The notes beneath the pieces are model-generated. The model was not told the origin of the DNA and searched no databases. It saw nothing but the letters and a program-made list of their open reading frames with translations. Of a stretch of DNA of 64,000 nucleotides, positions 33,732 through 41,267 are shown in pieces (positions within the stretch are counted from its first letter, which is position 1; each line of letters begins with the position of its first letter). This stretch comes from a candidate division Hyd24-12 bacterium UBA6080 (GTDB lineage: Bacteria; Fermentibacterota; Fermentibacteria; Fermentibacterales; JCC-6): positions 1 to 64,000 of the forward strand of contig DIXM01000008.1 in the NCBI GenBank assembly GCA_002436025.1, given 5' to 3'. The translations under genes were made by a program, and so were the position numbers.

Positions 33732-35065
33732 GAGAACACCTTTCGGAAACAGGCTGAACAGGCTTCCAGCGGCCCGGGGGTCGAGCTTTCGCCGATGAAG
33801 CGAACCGCCGGTTCTGTTCCGCTGGGTCTTATATGAAACCAGCCCCATTGCTTACGGTACCATAACCCATCCCGGCAGTCGGTGGGGGGGCCGAACTCTT
33901 TCTCGATGAGGGAGGCGGCCGATCCAAAATCATTGGAGCCGGTAACCTTGGTCTTTATGGAGAAAAACCTTGGAAAACCCCCGGCCCAACCGGACAGGGT
34001 CATCCCCGGGTTTTCCCGCAGGAAAGAGACCACCATGGCCATGGCCACGGCGCTGTCCCGACCCGGGTGACAGAGCGGGTAGATAACCCCGCCGTTGCCC
34101 TCGCCCCCCAGACCGGAGCCCCGCCTTTCCATCTCCTCCACCACGTTGACCTCTCCCACCGGGCTTCTGTGAACAGTGCAGCCGTGCCGTCCCGCAGCCT
34201 CTTCCGAAAGCATCGATGTGGAAAGGTTTATCACGACCGGTCCGGGAGTGTGGCGAAGTATGTGGTCGAATGCCAGGGCAAGTGTGTACTCCTCGCCTAT
34301 CAACACGCCGCGGTCGGCCACCAGGGCAAGCCTGTCCCCGTCGGGGTCGAACCCGAACCCTGCGTCGGCGCCCGTCGAGGCAACAGCCCGCGCAAGCTCT
34401 GAAAGGCTGTCGACGGTGGGTTCGGCCACCCTGGGGAACTCCCCTCCGGGTGTCATGGAAGGGTTGATCATGGTCCACTCCACACCCATGGCATCCATGA
34501 GGGCCGGGCCCAGTGAGGAGGCTGTTCCACCGGTCACGTCAAGAACGACACGAAGGGGCCTTCCCCTGGTGCTCACCACGGGTAGTGACATCACCTTCTC
34601 GACATGTCTGTCCACCGAGCCGGCAAGGACCCGTGGAAGCCCGCAGGAGTCGAATCCGCAGAAGCGCCTGGGCTCGTCGAGGAGAGCCATGAGCCTCTCC
34701 CGGGCCGCCGCCCGCAGGAATACACCATCGGGACCAACAAGCTTCAGGGCGTTCCAGCAGCCGGGGTTGTGGCTGCTCGTGACGGCTATGCCCCCCGCTA
34801 CACCTGGCGCCATGGCCTCGAGTTGAACCGTAGGGGTGGGCACCACTCCGAGAAGCACCGGTGAGCACCCCACCGACATGAGGCCAGCGCAGACAGCGGC
34901 CTCCACGGCGGGGCCGCTCCGGCGTGTGTCACGGCCAACGACAACTGGACCGGGGCCCACAAGTTCGCCGAACGCGGCGGCGTAACCCATGGCGTCTGAA
35001 ACAGTGAAACTCCGACCGAAGACCCCGCGGATACCGGATCCGCTGACTATGGGATTCTCACGCAT
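33719..35065 (-). CDS. glmM: Phosphoglucosamine mutase (phosphohexomutase family)
   Basis: A 448-aa phosphohexomutase. The active-site loop TSSHNP (phosphoserine), the Mg loop DPDGDR and the C-terminal phosphate-binding RPSGTEP are all present. The DPDGDR loop is more like phosphomannomutase, but the length and the overlap with glmS favour GlmM, which would convert glucosamine 6-phosphate to the 1-phosphate. ATG at 35065 follows AGAAGGA. It begins 22 bases after the tRNA-Thr gene on the same strand. Confidence 0.85.
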   Translation of the reverse strand: MRENPIVSGSGIRGVFGRSFTVSDAMGYAAAFGELVGPGPVVVGRDTRRSGPAVEAAVCAGLMSVGCSPVLLGVVPTPTVQLEAMAPGVAGGIAVTSSHNPGCWNALKLVGPDGVFLRAAARERLMALLDEPRRFCGFDSCGLPRVLAGSVDRHVEKVMSLPVVSTRGRPLRVVLDVTGGTASSLGPALMDAMGVEWTMINPSMTPGGEFPRVAEPTVDSLSELARAVASTGADAGFGFDPDGDRLALVADRGVLIGEEYTLALAFDHILRHTPGPVVINLSTSMLSEEAAGRHGCTVHRSPVGEVNVVEEMERRGSGLGGEGNGGVIYPLCHPGRDSAVAMAMVVSFLRENPGMTLSGWAGGFPRFFSIKTKVTGSNDFGSAASLIEKEFGPPTDCRDGLWYRKQWGWFHIRPSGTEPAVRFIGESSTPGPLEACSACFRKVFSCAE

Positions 35066-35087
35066 GTGTATCCTTCTGAAGCGGGGA

Positions 35088-35163
35088 TGGAGCCGGCGAA
35101 CGGAGTCGAACCGTTGACCTGCGCATTACGAGTGCGCTGCTCTGCCAACTGAGCTACGCCGGC
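35088..35163 (-). tRNA. tRNA-Thr(CGU)
   Basis: A complete cloverleaf on the minus strand: 7-bp acceptor stem GCCGGCG/CGCCGGC, D arm GCTC/GAGC, anticodon stem GCGCA/TGCGC with loop CTCGTAA (anticodon CGT, + strand position 35128-35130), variable AGGTC, T arm AACGG-TTCGACT-CCGTT, discriminator T and an encoded CCA. The anticodon reads ACG, threonine. Only 22 bases separate it from glmM downstream, so a joint transcript is possible. Confidence 0.96.
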
Positions 35164-35204
35164 TCCGAAAGGGTTCGTAATTCTAAACCGGACGAGTGGA
35201 CCGG

Positions 35205-35822
35205 TCAACGCCAGACCGAGTTTCCGCCCCCGGCCAGGGATACGGACAGGCCAAGGGAGTACCCCTTGAACCCAAGATCCGTTTCGGCGGCTGGAAAGAT
35301 GTAGCTGGTCTGCCCGTCGAGGATCACGTTGTCCGTTTTAAGGTCCATCCATACTGAACGGTACTGAAGCCTGCAGGAGAGGGGGCCCCACAGAGCGATC
35401 TCGCTTCCCGCCACGAAACCGTACCCCACGCTCCCACCGGAAGCTTCCATGAAACTCCCGAAGTCATCGGTTCCCGAATAGTCCCCCCAGCAGCCTGATA
35501 CACCTGGACCCGCAAACACGGAGATCCCTTCCACCGGGCTCACCATGGCCACGGGGAAAACCCAGAGAAGAACGGCTTCAATCTCGCCGTCCCATCCCCG
35601 CCCGCCTTCCTTTTGAAACCATGCTCCGCCCAGGAACAGGTCAACGGGAAGCTCAGAGGCCAGTGTAACCTCTCCTCCGAGGGCAAGACCCGGGGTCTTG
35701 AACCTCTCCTGGTAAAAACCATCGGAGGGATCGAGGCTGCCGACAGCAGGGCCGAAAGACACCTCAAGGCCGCCGGGAAGCCCCGATGAAAGAAGCAGAA
35801 GAAGCGCCGCCAGGCAGCTCAT
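35205..35822 (-). CDS. Possible outer-membrane beta-barrel protein
   Basis: A 205-aa protein with a signal peptide (MSCLAALLLLLSSGLPG). The mature part consists of alternating polar/hydrophobic strands with Gly/aromatic content (LEVSFGPAVGS, VGYGFVAGSEIALWGPLSCRLQYRSVWMDLK, YSLGLSVSL), consistent with a small 8- to 10-strand outer-membrane barrel. It lacks a terminal aromatic residue (ends WR). It lies 42 bases upstream of the tRNA on the same strand and follows the aconitase-family gene. No family identified. Confidence 0.6.
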   Translation of the reverse strand: MSCLAALLLLLSSGLPGGLEVSFGPAVGSLDPSDGFYQERFKTPGLALGGEVTLASELPVDLFLGGAWFQKEGGRGWDGEIEAVLLWVFPVAMVSPVEGISVFAGPGVSGCWGDYSGTDDFGSFMEASGGSVGYGFVAGSEIALWGPLSCRLQYRSVWMDLKTDNVILDGQTSYIFPAAETDLGFKGYSLGLSVSLAGGGNSVWR

Positions 35823-35864
35823 AAAAGAATCCTCCCGGAAGTTGTGAACCCGGTTCTGAACCTC

Positions 35865-37100
35865 TCAGACTTCCCTCGGGTCCGTGATCATACCTGTCAC
35901 CGCGGCTGCCGCCGCGATCTCGGGGCCGGCCAGACACACCCGGGTTTCCCCGGTATCCGTCCAATCCCGCGCGCCCAGGCTCGATGTGGAGATGCACATC
36001 TCCCCCGGGGCCAGAACATCGGGACAGCCGGAGATGCCGCAACCCGGAGGAAGAACCGATGCCCCTGCCAGAACGAACTCTTCGATCAAGCCGTTTCGCA
36101 GAGCCTTGAGATAGACGTCGCGGGAGGCGGGACACACGTAGAAACGCACACCGGAGGCCGTTTTTCTGCCCCTCATTACATCCAGGGCAGACTGAAGGTC
36201 CTCGTTTCCACCGTTTTCGCAGAATCCAAGCAAAACAACATCCACGCGCCTCCCCGCCAGTTCCGCGACGGGTAATGGTACCGCTGCAGTATCCGCCGGA
36301 GCAAGCATGGGTTGGACCGAGTCCAGATCATAGCGCTCCACACCTGCGAACACGGCGTCGGAGTCGCTCCACAGGGCGTGCCGGCAGATGGAATGGGAAC
36401 ACAGGAAGTCCTCAGTGGTGCCGTCAGCCGGAAAGACCGAGATCGATGCACCCAGTTCGGCCCCAGCGCCGGCAAGTATCATCCGTTCGTATATCCGCAG
36501 GCCACTGATGGCGCTCCCGTGGAACTCAACTGCTTTTCCCGCCACATCGCGTACACCCGCAAGCATAGCCAGGGCAAGGTCCCTGGCACCCACCCTTTCC
36601 CGAAGCCCTCCCGTCAACTGGATGTCGACGGTTTCAGGCACCCTGATCCGGAGTGCCCCGGTGCACCACGCTTCCGCAGCCTCAGGGATCGTGATCCGGA
36701 AAGCGTAGCAATTGAAGGAACCGTGTGTGCACGTGTGCCGGTCCGTACCACCCAGGATGCTGCCGGGAAGAGCCAGAAAACTCTCTGCGAGAACCTGGGG
36801 GCAGGCACCCGAACCGGGTTCGTAGAGGTTTCTCACTCCCATGGCAGAGACGAAACGGCGGATCTCGGCGTGTTTCGCGGCTTCGGCGCCCACCGGGGGC
36901 ACAGCGCCGTCCAGAACCATGAAGAGCCTCTCGGGGTGTTTCACCACTCCTTCGGGATGGCATTTCCTGAATTCGTCCAGAACCTCTCCGGTATCGCTGT
37001 GGGTCACCAGGAGGTCGGGTTCGATGGAAACGGCATCCCCCTCGGAAACGGGATGTCCCGCGGCCCTTCCCAGTATTTTCAGGGCAAAGGTCTCTCCCAT
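35865..37100 (-). CDS. Divergent aconitase / isopropylmalate dehydratase large-subunit family protein
   Basis: A 411-aa protein with the LeuC-type plan: DRHTCTHGSF at 120-129 (canonical DSHTCT), FCENGG with Cys294 (canonical SCTNGR), and PPGCGISGC with Cys354 and Cys359 (canonical PGCGPC). The last pair is C-x4-C, whereas the family binds its [4Fe-4S] cluster with C-x2-C. LAPGEMCISTSS then resembles the usual CVSTSNRNF. No small (swivel-domain) subunit gene is adjacent. ATG at 37100 follows AAAGGA. It may bind a cluster in a different way or have lost it; the substrate is unknown. Confidence 0.75.
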   Translation of the reverse strand: MGETFALKILGRAAGHPVSEGDAVSIEPDLLVTHSDTGEVLDEFRKCHPEGVVKHPERLFMVLDGAVPPVGAEAAKHAEIRRFVSAMGVRNLYEPGSGACPQVLAESFLALPGSILGGTDRHTCTHGSFNCYAFRITIPEAAEAWCTGALRIRVPETVDIQLTGGLRERVGARDLALAMLAGVRDVAGKAVEFHGSAISGLRIYERMILAGAGAELGASISVFPADGTTEDFLCSHSICRHALWSDSDAVFAGVERYDLDSVQPMLAPADTAAVPLPVAELAGRRVDVVLLGFCENGGNEDLQSALDVMRGRKTASGVRFYVCPASRDVYLKALRNGLIEEFVLAGASVLPPGCGISGCPDVLAPGEMCISTSSLGARDWTDTGETRVCLAGPEIAAAAAVTGMITDPREV

Positions 37101-37185
37101 GACGATCCTTTCCGTGAAAAGTGTCAACATGGATAGTATGAAGCCCGGTCAAGGTTCCTTGCAACCCGGGCCAGCCCCCGCACCG

Positions 37186-37836
37186 TCACTCCCAGGACGG
37201 AACTTCGGACAAACCCCGGGGGGAAAGCCCGTAGACTCCCCTTTCCCGCCTTTCGAACCAGCCGTACACGTTTCGGTAAAGAATCGAGAGGGCATCGGGC
37301 ATTCCCAGGGCGATTGAAACAGCGGAAGCCCTGGAAGGTCCGTTCTCCCTCAGGAACAGGGCGGCTGAGACGGCCTTTTTGCGGTAGAACGTCATCACTC
37401 CCCGGCGGCGGCTGCAGCCGCCCGGATTGGGATCGCCCGTCAGGGACGCGTGTTCCCGGAGAAGCCGTCCCCTCTTCTGCCTGTTGCTTCTGGGCTCGTA
37501 ACGGCAGGGATCGAGCTCGGGTTGAACCGCCCCCGTCGACGGGTCGACAAGAAGCAGCCCCACCCCCAGCATTCGCAGAAGCTTGAGGACACCGTGCCGG
37601 TCAGACTTCCAGACGCTTGTCGAATGTGGGACCGCGATATACACCCCGTCCGTGAAAGCCAGCCTGTCAACGGCCTGCAGGATGAGGCGGAGGTTCAGGA
37701 GCAGTTTCAGTTCCACGGCCAGGACCGTTCCGTCCCTCACGGCCAGAACGTCACATGGGCCGACTTCGCCCCTTACGGAATAACCCTGGCCTTCGAGGAA
37801 GCCGCGGACAGGCCCGTAGAGATCGGTTTCCTTCAT
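37186..37836 (-). CDS. DUF2161 (PD-(D/E)XK nuclease-like) protein
   Basis: A 216-aa protein. The N-terminal domain (about 1-110) has GPCDVLAVRDGTVLAVELKL, matching the D...ExK core of PD-(D/E)XK nucleases, followed by ILQAVDRLAFTDGVYIAVP, the DUF2161 signature. The C-terminal ~100 residues are basic and hold a winged-helix-like part (SRASAVSIALGMPDALSILYRNVYGWFERRERGVYGLSPRG). Start ATG at 37836 follows AGGA. The family is a predicted phosphodiesterase; role unproven. Confidence 0.75.
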   Translation of the reverse strand: MKETDLYGPVRGFLEGQGYSVRGEVGPCDVLAVRDGTVLAVELKLLLNLRLILQAVDRLAFTDGVYIAVPHSTSVWKSDRHGVLKLLRMLGVGLLLVDPSTGAVQPELDPCRYEPRSNRQKRGRLLREHASLTGDPNPGGCSRRRGVMTFYRKKAVSAALFLRENGPSRASAVSIALGMPDALSILYRNVYGWFERRERGVYGLSPRGLSEVPSWE

Positions 37837-37991
37837 GCCGGTATCCTACTGAACCCCGGGAACATTGCCAGGGTGACCATGATAGATACAGTGCCGCGGG
37901 AGGGTCTTCGGTGGGTTTCTCGAGGATTAACGGCACGAACCCTTTTAGAGACCTTGTCCGGAGCCTGTTGTTCCGGAGCTTCTACGAAGGC

Positions 37992-38642
37992 TCACCCGCG
38001 GTTCCCCAAAACCCTGAAGACACCCCAGAAAACCGACACAGCAATCCTCTTCGAAAAAGGCTCGCCCGCAGCACCGAGTTGAAGCTTCAGAAACTCCCTG
38101 TCCGGCGCTTCCCGGAGCGGGCTGACCTCCCCCGCCTCCACAACCCCGTAGCCCGCCGCCCGGAACGTCTGCTCAAGCCCGGAGCCGAACATGGGGTCGA
38201 AGCCCTCCGCCCGAAGCGAAGCGGCCAGTTCGGAAACCAAAGGGTCACAACCCGCATCGGAGTATGAGAATTCGCCCGCCACGGCGTACAGGCCGCCTTC
38301 GCCAAGAGCCTTTGCGACCCTTTTCAGGTAGGCCGCGGGGTTTTTCAACTGGTAGAGGAAGAACGAGCTGATGTAGATGTCGGCACTTGGGAAAAATCTT
38401 GTCGCGTCGCGTCTTTCAAAGACGCAACCCGCAGGGATACCCTGCCTTTCAATGGTATCGATCAAGGTGATCCGTGCCGGTGTAAGTGAAAGAAGCTCCC
38501 GCGAGAGAAGACCCGTGCCGCAGCCGGGTTCAACGATGGCGGAAGCCATTCTCAGCGGAAGAAGTGAAAACACATGGCGCCTGGTCTCTCGCAGGTTTTG
38601 GAACTGCCTTCCCAGTGTCGAGTCAGGTGTGCGGGGGCTCAT
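37992..38642 (-). CDS. SAM-dependent methyltransferase in ArsR operon
   Basis: A 216-aa methyltransferase: motif I VEPGCGTGLLSREL (about residues 36-49), post-I ISSFFLYQLKNPAAYLKRVAKAL. The start overlaps the ArsR gene stop by 4 nt (ATGA), so it is expressed with the regulator and metal permease. It lacks the cysteines (e.g. the Cys trio of ArsM) expected for arsenite methylation, so its substrate is open. Confidence 0.72.
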   Translation of the reverse strand: MSPRTPDSTLGRQFQNLRETRRHVFSLLPLRMASAIVEPGCGTGLLSRELLSLTPARITLIDTIERQGIPAGCVFERRDATRFFPSADIYISSFFLYQLKNPAAYLKRVAKALGEGGLYAVAGEFSYSDAGCDPLVSELAASLRAEGFDPMFGSGLEQTFRAAGYGVVEAGEVSPLREAPDREFLKLQLGAAGEPFSKRIAVSVFWGVFRVLGNRG

Positions 38643-38953
38643 TCCCTTATGTGCTCGAGGCCGAGTTCCAGAAGCTGCCGTACATGATCGTCAGCCAGGG
38701 TGTAGTGGATGTGCCGCCCGTCCCTGCGCCTGTTGACCAGCCCCGAGAGCCTCAGTTTCTTCATCTGATGTGACACCGCGGATATTGAAAGGCCCATTTC
38801 AGCGGCAAGCTCGCAGACGCACCGGCTTCCTGCGTTCAGGTGAAGAAGGATCGCAAGGCGCGTGGGGTCAGAGGCCTGAAAGAACAGGTCTCCCATGGCT
38901 TCTATCTCCGTGAATGTCACGCCCTCAGGAGTCGCAGCCACAAGCGCTCCCAT
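38639..38953 (-). CDS. ArsR/SmtB-family metal-sensing repressor
   Basis: A 104-aa winged-helix regulator. SDPTRLAILLHL, RCVCELAAEMGLSISAVSHQMKKLRLSGLV and RRRDGRHIHYTL are the family pattern. The CVC pair in the helix before the recognition helix resembles the alpha-3N/alpha-3 metal site of CadC/ArsR. It is the middle gene of the permease-arsR-methyltransferase run and probably represses it through the palindrome at 40184-40207. Start ATG 38953 overlaps the permease by 29 nt; ATG 38896 would give a shorter form. Confidence 0.88.
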   Translation of the reverse strand: MGALVAATPEGVTFTEIEAMGDLFFQASDPTRLAILLHLNAGSRCVCELAAEMGLSISAVSHQMKKLRLSGLVNRRRDGRHIHYTLADDHVRQLLELGLEHIRE

Positions 38954-40172
38954 CGATGCTGGCTTCGTAACCTTCAGCCCTTACCACGGCAAGCGCCGCA
39001 CAGGCGCTGAAACCGTTGCCCGGCTCGATAAGGGCTTTGCCCGGCTCAAGGACAACCTTCACGGAACGGACTCCCGCAAGCTTTCCAAGGGCTTCCTCCA
39101 CATGCCTCACGCAGTTGCCGCAGGTCATCCCGGTGACCTTCATCACCACCGTCGAGTTACCCGAATGGGCAGTCATTGTCCTTACCCGTCCCTTCAGCCA
39201 TTTGAACGCGTGAAACCCAATGGCGCCGTAGAACAGCCCTGCGGCGATGTTCTCCCGGAGTGGAACGGCACCCGCATGATGTTCCCCTGAAACCCTGACT
39301 CCGGGGATGGAAACACTGTTGAGCAGAAGCCCCGCCGCAAGGCTCACGACTATCAGGGTCAAAAGATAGCTGAGAAAGGCATTCCTTCCCAGTGCCTTCC
39401 TTACGGCTCCGATGGTCGCCGCGTTGGTGGCGGGACCCGCCATGAGGAATACAAGCGCCGCACCCACGGGAAAGCCTGCGTACACCATGGCAGCCGCCAC
39501 CGGCACGGAAGAGACCGAGCAAACGTAGAGCGGAATACCCACGGCCAGGGCCGCCAGAAGACCGAGAGGGCCGTTCAGGACGGGCTGGTCCGCAAGGCTT
39601 CCGGGAGGGACGAAGGTGAGTATCAGTGCGCTCACTGCGACCCCCGCGAGAAGGAAGGCCCAGATGTCGCCCAGTATGGTGTTGAAGGAGTACCTGAAGG
39701 CCCGTATCAGAGCCGGTCCGCTTTCGGTCGTAACGCATTTTGGGCGTGACACCTGTTCGGGGGAATCATCGCGGGAATGGTCAACCAGCGTTCCGCTCAG
39801 AACTCCGGCAACGAGGGCGGCTATCATTTTCGCAAGGGCGACAGGCCACCCCAGCATTCCCCATGTGGCCGCAATGGAGTCGACACCGGTCTGGGGAGTG
39901 CTGGCAAGGAACGAAACTGTTGCGCCACGGCTCGCGCCGTCCTTTCGAAGGGCCAGAGCCGCTGGAAGAACGCCGCAGGAGCAGAGCGGCAGTGGCACTC
40001 CAAGAGCTGCCGCCTTGAATGTGCTTGCGAACCCCGGTTTACCAAGGTGGCGCAGAATGGCTTCCCTTTTAACGAGGACGTGAAGTACACCCGCAACCAC
40101 AAGACCAAGAAACAGCGACGGGGCAAGTTCCACAGCAGTGGACCACATGGCGTGCAGAAAGGTGGCAGACAT
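38925..40172 (-). CDS. Metal efflux permease (SO_0444/DUF318 type) with C-terminal HMA domain
   Basis: A 415-aa membrane protein with about eight helices: VPLPLCSCGVLPAALALRKDGASRGATVSFLASTP and the second-half repeat VGIPLYVCSVSSVPVAAAMVYAGFPVGAALVFLMAGPATN give the permease family. Residues ~340-405 are a heavy-metal-associated domain with the metal-binding MTCGNC. SO_0444-like permeases are predicted Cu/Zn or arsenic-type exporters. ATG at 40172 follows GGAAG and a clear promoter/operator. Regulated by the ArsR gene that follows it. Confidence 0.87.
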   Translation of the reverse strand: MSATFLHAMWSTAVELAPSLFLGLVVAGVLHVLVKREAILRHLGKPGFASTFKAAALGVPLPLCSCGVLPAALALRKDGASRGATVSFLASTPQTGVDSIAATWGMLGWPVALAKMIAALVAGVLSGTLVDHSRDDSPEQVSRPKCVTTESGPALIRAFRYSFNTILGDIWAFLLAGVAVSALILTFVPPGSLADQPVLNGPLGLLAALAVGIPLYVCSVSSVPVAAAMVYAGFPVGAALVFLMAGPATNAATIGAVRKALGRNAFLSYLLTLIVVSLAAGLLLNSVSIPGVRVSGEHHAGAVPLRENIAAGLFYGAIGFHAFKWLKGRVRTMTAHSGNSTVVMKVTGMTCGNCVRHVEEALGKLAGVRSVKVVLEPGKALIEPGNGFSACAALAVVRAEGYEASIDGSACGCDS

Positions 40173-40183
40173 CTTTACTTCCT

Positions 40184-40207
40184 ATTCTTGAGCAATCGTT
40201 CAAGTGT
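40184..40207. promoter_or_regulatory. ArsR/SmtB-type operator
   Basis: An imperfect palindrome centred on CTTGAGCAATCGTTCAAG (40187-40204), 7 of 9 positions symmetric, with further symmetric AT pairs at the edges (ATT...AAT). It matches the TGAnC-4-GnTCA pattern of ArsR/SmtB sites. It lies 12-35 bases upstream of the permease start, at the predicted transcription start. Confidence 0.6.
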
Positions 40208-40235
40208 AATATAGAAAAAGTGCCGGAAAGCGCAA
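40208..40235 (-). promoter_or_regulatory. Promoter of the metal permease operon
   Basis: Minus strand TTGCGC (40235-40230), 16-bp spacer, TATATT (40213-40208), directly abutting the operator. Confidence 0.6.
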
Positions 40236-40238
40236 CCC

Positions 40239-41204
40239 TCAGAATCCGAGAATGGATTCCAGCGTTGGAAGTTCTGTGAACTGGCTTGCGGCGAACACCC
40301 CGTAGAAGACCATCAACCCGACCGCTTCAATCCTGTTCAGCTTCAGACCGCTTGTGACGAAGAGCTGGATGACAACGGCTGCCAGGATCAGAAAAGGCAT
40401 GGCGAACCTGCTCAGCGCCGGGGCCACGGGGATGGGCGCAATGAAGCAGCAGATCCCCAGGACCACAAGCTGGGTGAAGATGTTCGATGCGTAGACCTCG
40501 CCGATCGTGACGTCAGCCTTGTGCTTCATGGTCGCGGACAGGCTTATTGCAAGTTCGGGAAGGCTTGTACCGAAGGCGAACACCACTACGCCCAGGGCCA
40601 CGGCGGGTATTCCGACTGCTTGCCCGAGCTCGGTCCCCGAGTCCAGCGCGACCTTCGAACCCCAGATGACACCGGCAATCCCAAGAGCTATCAGCGCCGA
40701 TGCCCGAAGAACGGCGCGCCTGCCGTCCCCGCCTTCCTTGTCCACGGGATCCACTCCCTTCCTTGCCGAGCGGAGAACACTGATCATGTACGGCACATAG
40801 GTCATAAGAAGTATCATCCCGTCGGAGCGGCTGAGAACACCGTCCATTGAAAGCACCAGCACAAGGGCTGCCGACAGGATCATCCAGCTCGACTCGCGGT
40901 TCTTCACCTCATGATGGATATTGATCGGTCGTATCAGGGCGCAGACAGCCGTCACGAAGGTCAGGGTGACAAAGTTTGAGCCGATGATGTTGCCAAGCGA
41001 GATGTCACCGGCCCCGCGGGCGATGGCAAAGGCCGATACCGTGAGTTCCGGAAGGCTGGAAAGCACGCTTACGCCAAGCACCGTCACCACGAGTTCCTTT
41101 ACGCCAAGCACCCTTGCGAGGGGTCCGATGCTTCGAATGATCAGCTCGGAGCCGCCCCAGAGCACAGCGATCCCAACAACCAGAAGCAGAATTGGTTCAA
41201 CCAC
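40239..41204 (-). CDS. Calcium/sodium antiporter (CaCA family, YrbG-like)
   Basis: A 321-aa membrane protein of ~10 helices with the two inverted alpha-repeats of the CaCA family: SLPELTVSAFAIARG...GNIIGSN (about 50-78) and GTSLPELAISLSATMKHK...ASN (about 210-240). These carry the ion-binding Glu residues. It probably exchanges Ca2+ for Na+ or H+ across the inner membrane. Start GTG at 41204 follows AAAGGA. It lies directly upstream of the metal permease promoter, so it seems to be a separate unit. Confidence 0.92.
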   Translation of the reverse strand: MVEPILLLVVGIAVLWGGSELIIRSIGPLARVLGVKELVVTVLGVSVLSSLPELTVSAFAIARGAGDISLGNIIGSNFVTLTFVTAVCALIRPINIHHEVKNRESSWMILSAALVLVLSMDGVLSRSDGMILLMTYVPYMISVLRSARKGVDPVDKEGGDGRRAVLRASALIALGIAGVIWGSKVALDSGTELGQAVGIPAVALGVVVFAFGTSLPELAISLSATMKHKADVTIGEVYASNIFTQLVVLGICCFIAPIPVAPALSRFAMPFLILAAVVIQLFVTSGLKLNRIEAVGLMVFYGVFAASQFTELPTLESILGF

Positions 41205-41267
41205 TGGCGTTCCTTTCCCTTCGCTGTGGAATCAGGGGCAGGTATGAGCAAAGATCCACGCCGGCTG

